Shown: one piece after another, positions 61,964 through 64,000 of the stretch
Position numbering within the stretch: position 1 is the stretch's first letter
Layout of the letters: every line of letters starts with the position of its first letter
Assembly (NCBI GenBank): GCA_963798275.1
Contig: CAWCTB010000048.1
Location: 1 to 64,000, forward strand
DNA from: CAWCTB01 sp963798275
GTDB lineage: Bacteria > Acidobacteriota > Terriglobia > Terriglobales > Acidobacteriaceae
DNA length: 64,000 nucleotides
Direction of reading: 5' to 3'
Made by a program: the position numbers and the translations under genes
The notes under the pieces: generated by a model
Databases searched by the model: none
Told to the model about the DNA's origin: nothing
What the model saw: the letters and a program-made list of their open reading frames with translations, nothing else

Positions 61964-64000
61964 CTACTTGGTCGAGACCATAAACACGCTGCTCTCCATC
62001 TCCTCGGACGTCACCGCATAGAGGTCGATCCACCCTTCCAGCGGCAGCGAGTCGGCAGGCAACTCGTCGCGCCAAAGCACGAAGCGCAAGCGGATGCGGC
62101 TACCTAGTTCCGCCCCAATCCGCTCGAAGGGCACCCGCATCTCGAAGATCTCGCCCAGCGCCACCTCCACTCCGTTCGTGCTGAGATTGCCGTTGTTGGC
62201 GGAATATGATGCCAGCTTCTTCCGCTCGTCTCCATTGGTCATGGACCAGCGCACGATGTTTCGGTTTTCCACGTCCACCTGCAGCCGGTAGGACTCCATC
62301 GCCGCCTTGCGGTTGTTGGCCTCGCGCCGCACTTCGATGTTCACCACGACGCGATATTGCCCGTCGGGCAGCCCCTGGTGGAAATCCAGTCGCCCTGAAA
62401 CCGAGTCGCCGTCAAGACCTGCGTAGACTGCGTCCAGCAGAAATTGCTTCCCATGCATCGCACTGGTGCGCTGGTCTGAGGTGTAGCTGGCCGCACCCAT
62501 CCACTCGAAGTAGCCGCTTACCACGCCGTCCACCTTGGCCCGTACATAGGCCGTCTGCGGAATGTAACTCGGACGCACCGTACCGCTGGCAATTGGAGTA
62601 CTCAGCTCCTCCGGCGGAACGCCCTCCAGCGCGTAGTAGACATTGGACAGGTGCTTGCGGTAGAGCTCGTCAAAATCCCGATCGTTGGCCGAGTGGTGCT
62701 CCGGTCCATACCACCAGTTCCAATCGCTGCCCTCGGCAATCAGCAACTCCTCCCACGCCAGCTTGCGCTGCGTCGCGGAGACACGGTTGGAATGCCGGTC
62801 ATAGTACTCTCGCGCTTCCGAAAGCAGGTCCCAGGACTTGTTGTCTTCCGGTGCTCCAATCCACACGTTGAAGTTGGCACAAATCCAGGAACCGGGGACC
62901 AGGTGGTCCAGTCGCCCGAACTGGTTTTCCCCATGGCGAGCGATGGCCTCACTGATGGTCACGGCCTCGATCTGTGGGTCGCGCTGCAACCCGTCGTAGA
63001 AACGGCGCAGGAATTCGCGCCCCGACTGCGGATAGTACTCCCATGCATTCTCGCCATCCAGGATGATGGATACGACAGCATCTCTTCCAGACTGAATAAT
63101 GGGTTGCGCCGAATCTTTAATGTTTTGGATTAGGTGATTCGCAGCCTCCTGCGCAGCCATGCCGGAATAGACGAAGCCGATCAGGTCTGAGATGCTATGG
63201 TTGCGGAAAACCATGTGCATCCGCGCCTCGCCCTTCTCGTAGCGATAGATGTTGTACAGCCGATCTGCCCCGTCCGCGTGCAGGCGGCCACCGCCATCCC
63301 GTCCGAAGTGATAGCCCATCGTCCGGCCGAGAACCTCTTCGTCCGTCGCCATCCACTGGATGCCCAGCTTGGACGCAATCCCGATCACCTCTTCCGAGAC
63401 GCTTCCCTCGGACGGCCACATGCCCTTTGGAACTACTCCGAAAGTCTGCTGGTGCGACTCGAGGGCCCGTTCAATCTGATGCCTGGCGTCTTCCGGACGG
63501 CGGAAACGCCGCGTTGGCAGTGGCAACCCGGGCGTCGATTCGCCTCCAGCGTTGGTATCGCAGAGCAGCGGCAGGATCGGGTGGTAATAGGGCGTGGCTG
63601 ACAGTTCCACCGATCCGCGTTGCGCCGCTGCCGCATACGCCGGCAGCACGCTCGCCAGTATCTCGCGTTGCTTTTCCATCACCGCATGCTGATCGTCCCG
63701 CGAAAAATCTTCGCCCTTCTGGATCAGAGCGGCCACTTCCTTGTCCGAGAGGTAATACTCGTCGAACCAGGCTAGTTGTGAGAGCACCTGCAGGTCGGCG
63801 TAGTCGCGGGTTACGAAGTACGATTCCGGTCCTTCCGAGCGTTTGGCGGTTGCCCGATAGCGCTCCCACAGCTCGCGGTAGCGCGGGTAGCGCCCGATCA
63901 TGTTCACCGGATTCGCCTGGAACAGGTACTGCAGCGCAAACTGCCTCTCTGAGGGGGTCAATTCTTCGGCCGGCTTCGATACCAGGTCGAAGAACGGGTC
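61964..64000 (-). CDS. Glycoside hydrolase family 57 protein (5' end outside the window)
   Basis: A retaining alpha-glycosidase of family GH57; the frame is open at 64000 and the N-terminus with the first conserved motif lies beyond. In view: GMWPSEGSVSEEVIGIASKL with the nucleophile Glu in WPSEG, ILDGENAWEYYPQSG with the acid Asp, WFDEYYL and ELLIAEGSDWNWWYG, all GH57 motifs. The C-terminal 200 residues form a beta-sandwich-like domain (IPQTAYVRAKVDGVVSGYFE onward). Typical substrates are alpha-glucans such as glycogen or amylopectin. It converges on the HAD gene. More than 675 residues are visible. Confidence 0.93.
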   Translation of the reverse strand, partial: DPFFDLVSKPAEELTPSERQFALQYLFQANPVNMIGRYPRYRELWERYRATAKRSEGPESYFVTRDYADLQVLSQLAWFDEYYLSDKEVAALIQKGEDFSRDDQHAVMEKQREILASVLPAYAAAAQRGSVELSATPYYHPILPLLCDTNAGGESTPGLPLPTRRFRRPEDARHQIERALESHQQTFGVVPKGMWPSEGSVSEEVIGIASKLGIQWMATDEEVLGRTMGYHFGRDGGGRLHADGADRLYNIYRYEKGEARMHMVFRNHSISDLIGFVYSGMAAQEAANHLIQNIKDSAQPIIQSGRDAVVSIILDGENAWEYYPQSGREFLRRFYDGLQRDPQIEAVTISEAIARHGENQFGRLDHLVPGSWICANFNVWIGAPEDNKSWDLLSEAREYYDRHSNRVSATQRKLAWEELLIAEGSDWNWWYGPEHHSANDRDFDELYRKHLSNVYYALEGVPPEELSTPIASGTVRPSYIPQTAYVRAKVDGVVSGYFEWMGAASYTSDQRTSAMHGKQFLLDAVYAGLDGDSVSGRLDFHQGLPDGQYRVVVNIEVRREANNRKAAMESYRLQVDVENRNIVRWSMTNGDERKKLASYSANNGNLSTNGVEVALGEIFEMRVPFERIGAELGSRIRLRFVLWRDELPADSLPLEGWIDLYAVTSEEMESSVFMVSTK

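Overview
The window looks like chromosome of an Acidobacteriota member (Terriglobia / Koribacter-like). This is inferred, not proven. The DNA is GC-rich. The gene set includes bacillithiol synthesis (bshA), Ser/Thr kinases fused to TPRs, many TPR and secreted proteins of unknown role, a PEP-CTERM protein, BIG2, fasciclin and PQQ-like exported proteins, DUF4126, the PdxS/PdxT route to vitamin B6 and toxin-antitoxin pairs. There is no rRNA, no CRISPR array, no complete insertion sequence and no phage module. One tRNA (Gly-CCC) is present.

Layout. 0-8 kb: partial SDR, rhomboid protease, truB, a sigma-54-type promoter ahead of a PEP-CTERM protein, a palindrome- and repeat-rich stretch, bifunctional nuclease and miaB. 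7-13 kb: glutathione peroxidase, pdxT and pdxS separated by direct repeats, thioesterase, methyltransferase, heme-copper oxidase subunit III and a ParD/ParE-like pair. 13-19.6 kb: uvrA, then a tight three-gene run of exported TPR/helical proteins and a SprT-like zinc protein. 19.6-26 kb: ClC channel coupled to a zinc-ribbon TPR protein, a SulP transporter and an unknown membrane-anchored protein. 26-34.5 kb: ileS, lspA, a GH31 remnant, a MITE-like element, an orphan contractile tail-sheath protein and a soluble lytic transglycosylase. 34.6-43 kb: ECF sigma/anti-sigma pair, kinase-TPR protein and four exported proteins. 43-52.4 kb: thioredoxin-like ferredoxin with DUF4126, phosphate transport (DUF47 + Pit), RibBA, MerR regulator, exported hemerythrin + DoxX, tRNA-Gly and an MFS permease. 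52.4-64 kb: AlaX-type editing protein, LytS-type kinase, bshA, a lone nuoB, GNAT, a zinc-type quinone reductase, VapBC, an XdhC-MocA-HAD run and a GH57 enzyme that leaves the window.

A striking feature is about 25 apparent single-base frameshifts spread over at least 14 otherwise well-conserved genes, including uvrA, miaB, pdxT and bshA. The reading continues cleanly in another frame each time, so I read most of them as sequencing or assembly indels and annotate each such gene as one locus. The GH31 remnant is different: it lacks its N-terminal part and is a genuine fragment.

Best leads: the lone contractile-sheath gene beside a lytic transglycosylase; the sigma-54 promoter of the PEP-CTERM gene; a soluble HxxxCxxC anti-sigma factor; the exported TPR/helical trio after uvrA; the exported hemerythrin-DoxX pair; the RibBA with a divergent GTP cyclohydrolase half; and several small non-autonomous inverted-repeat elements.
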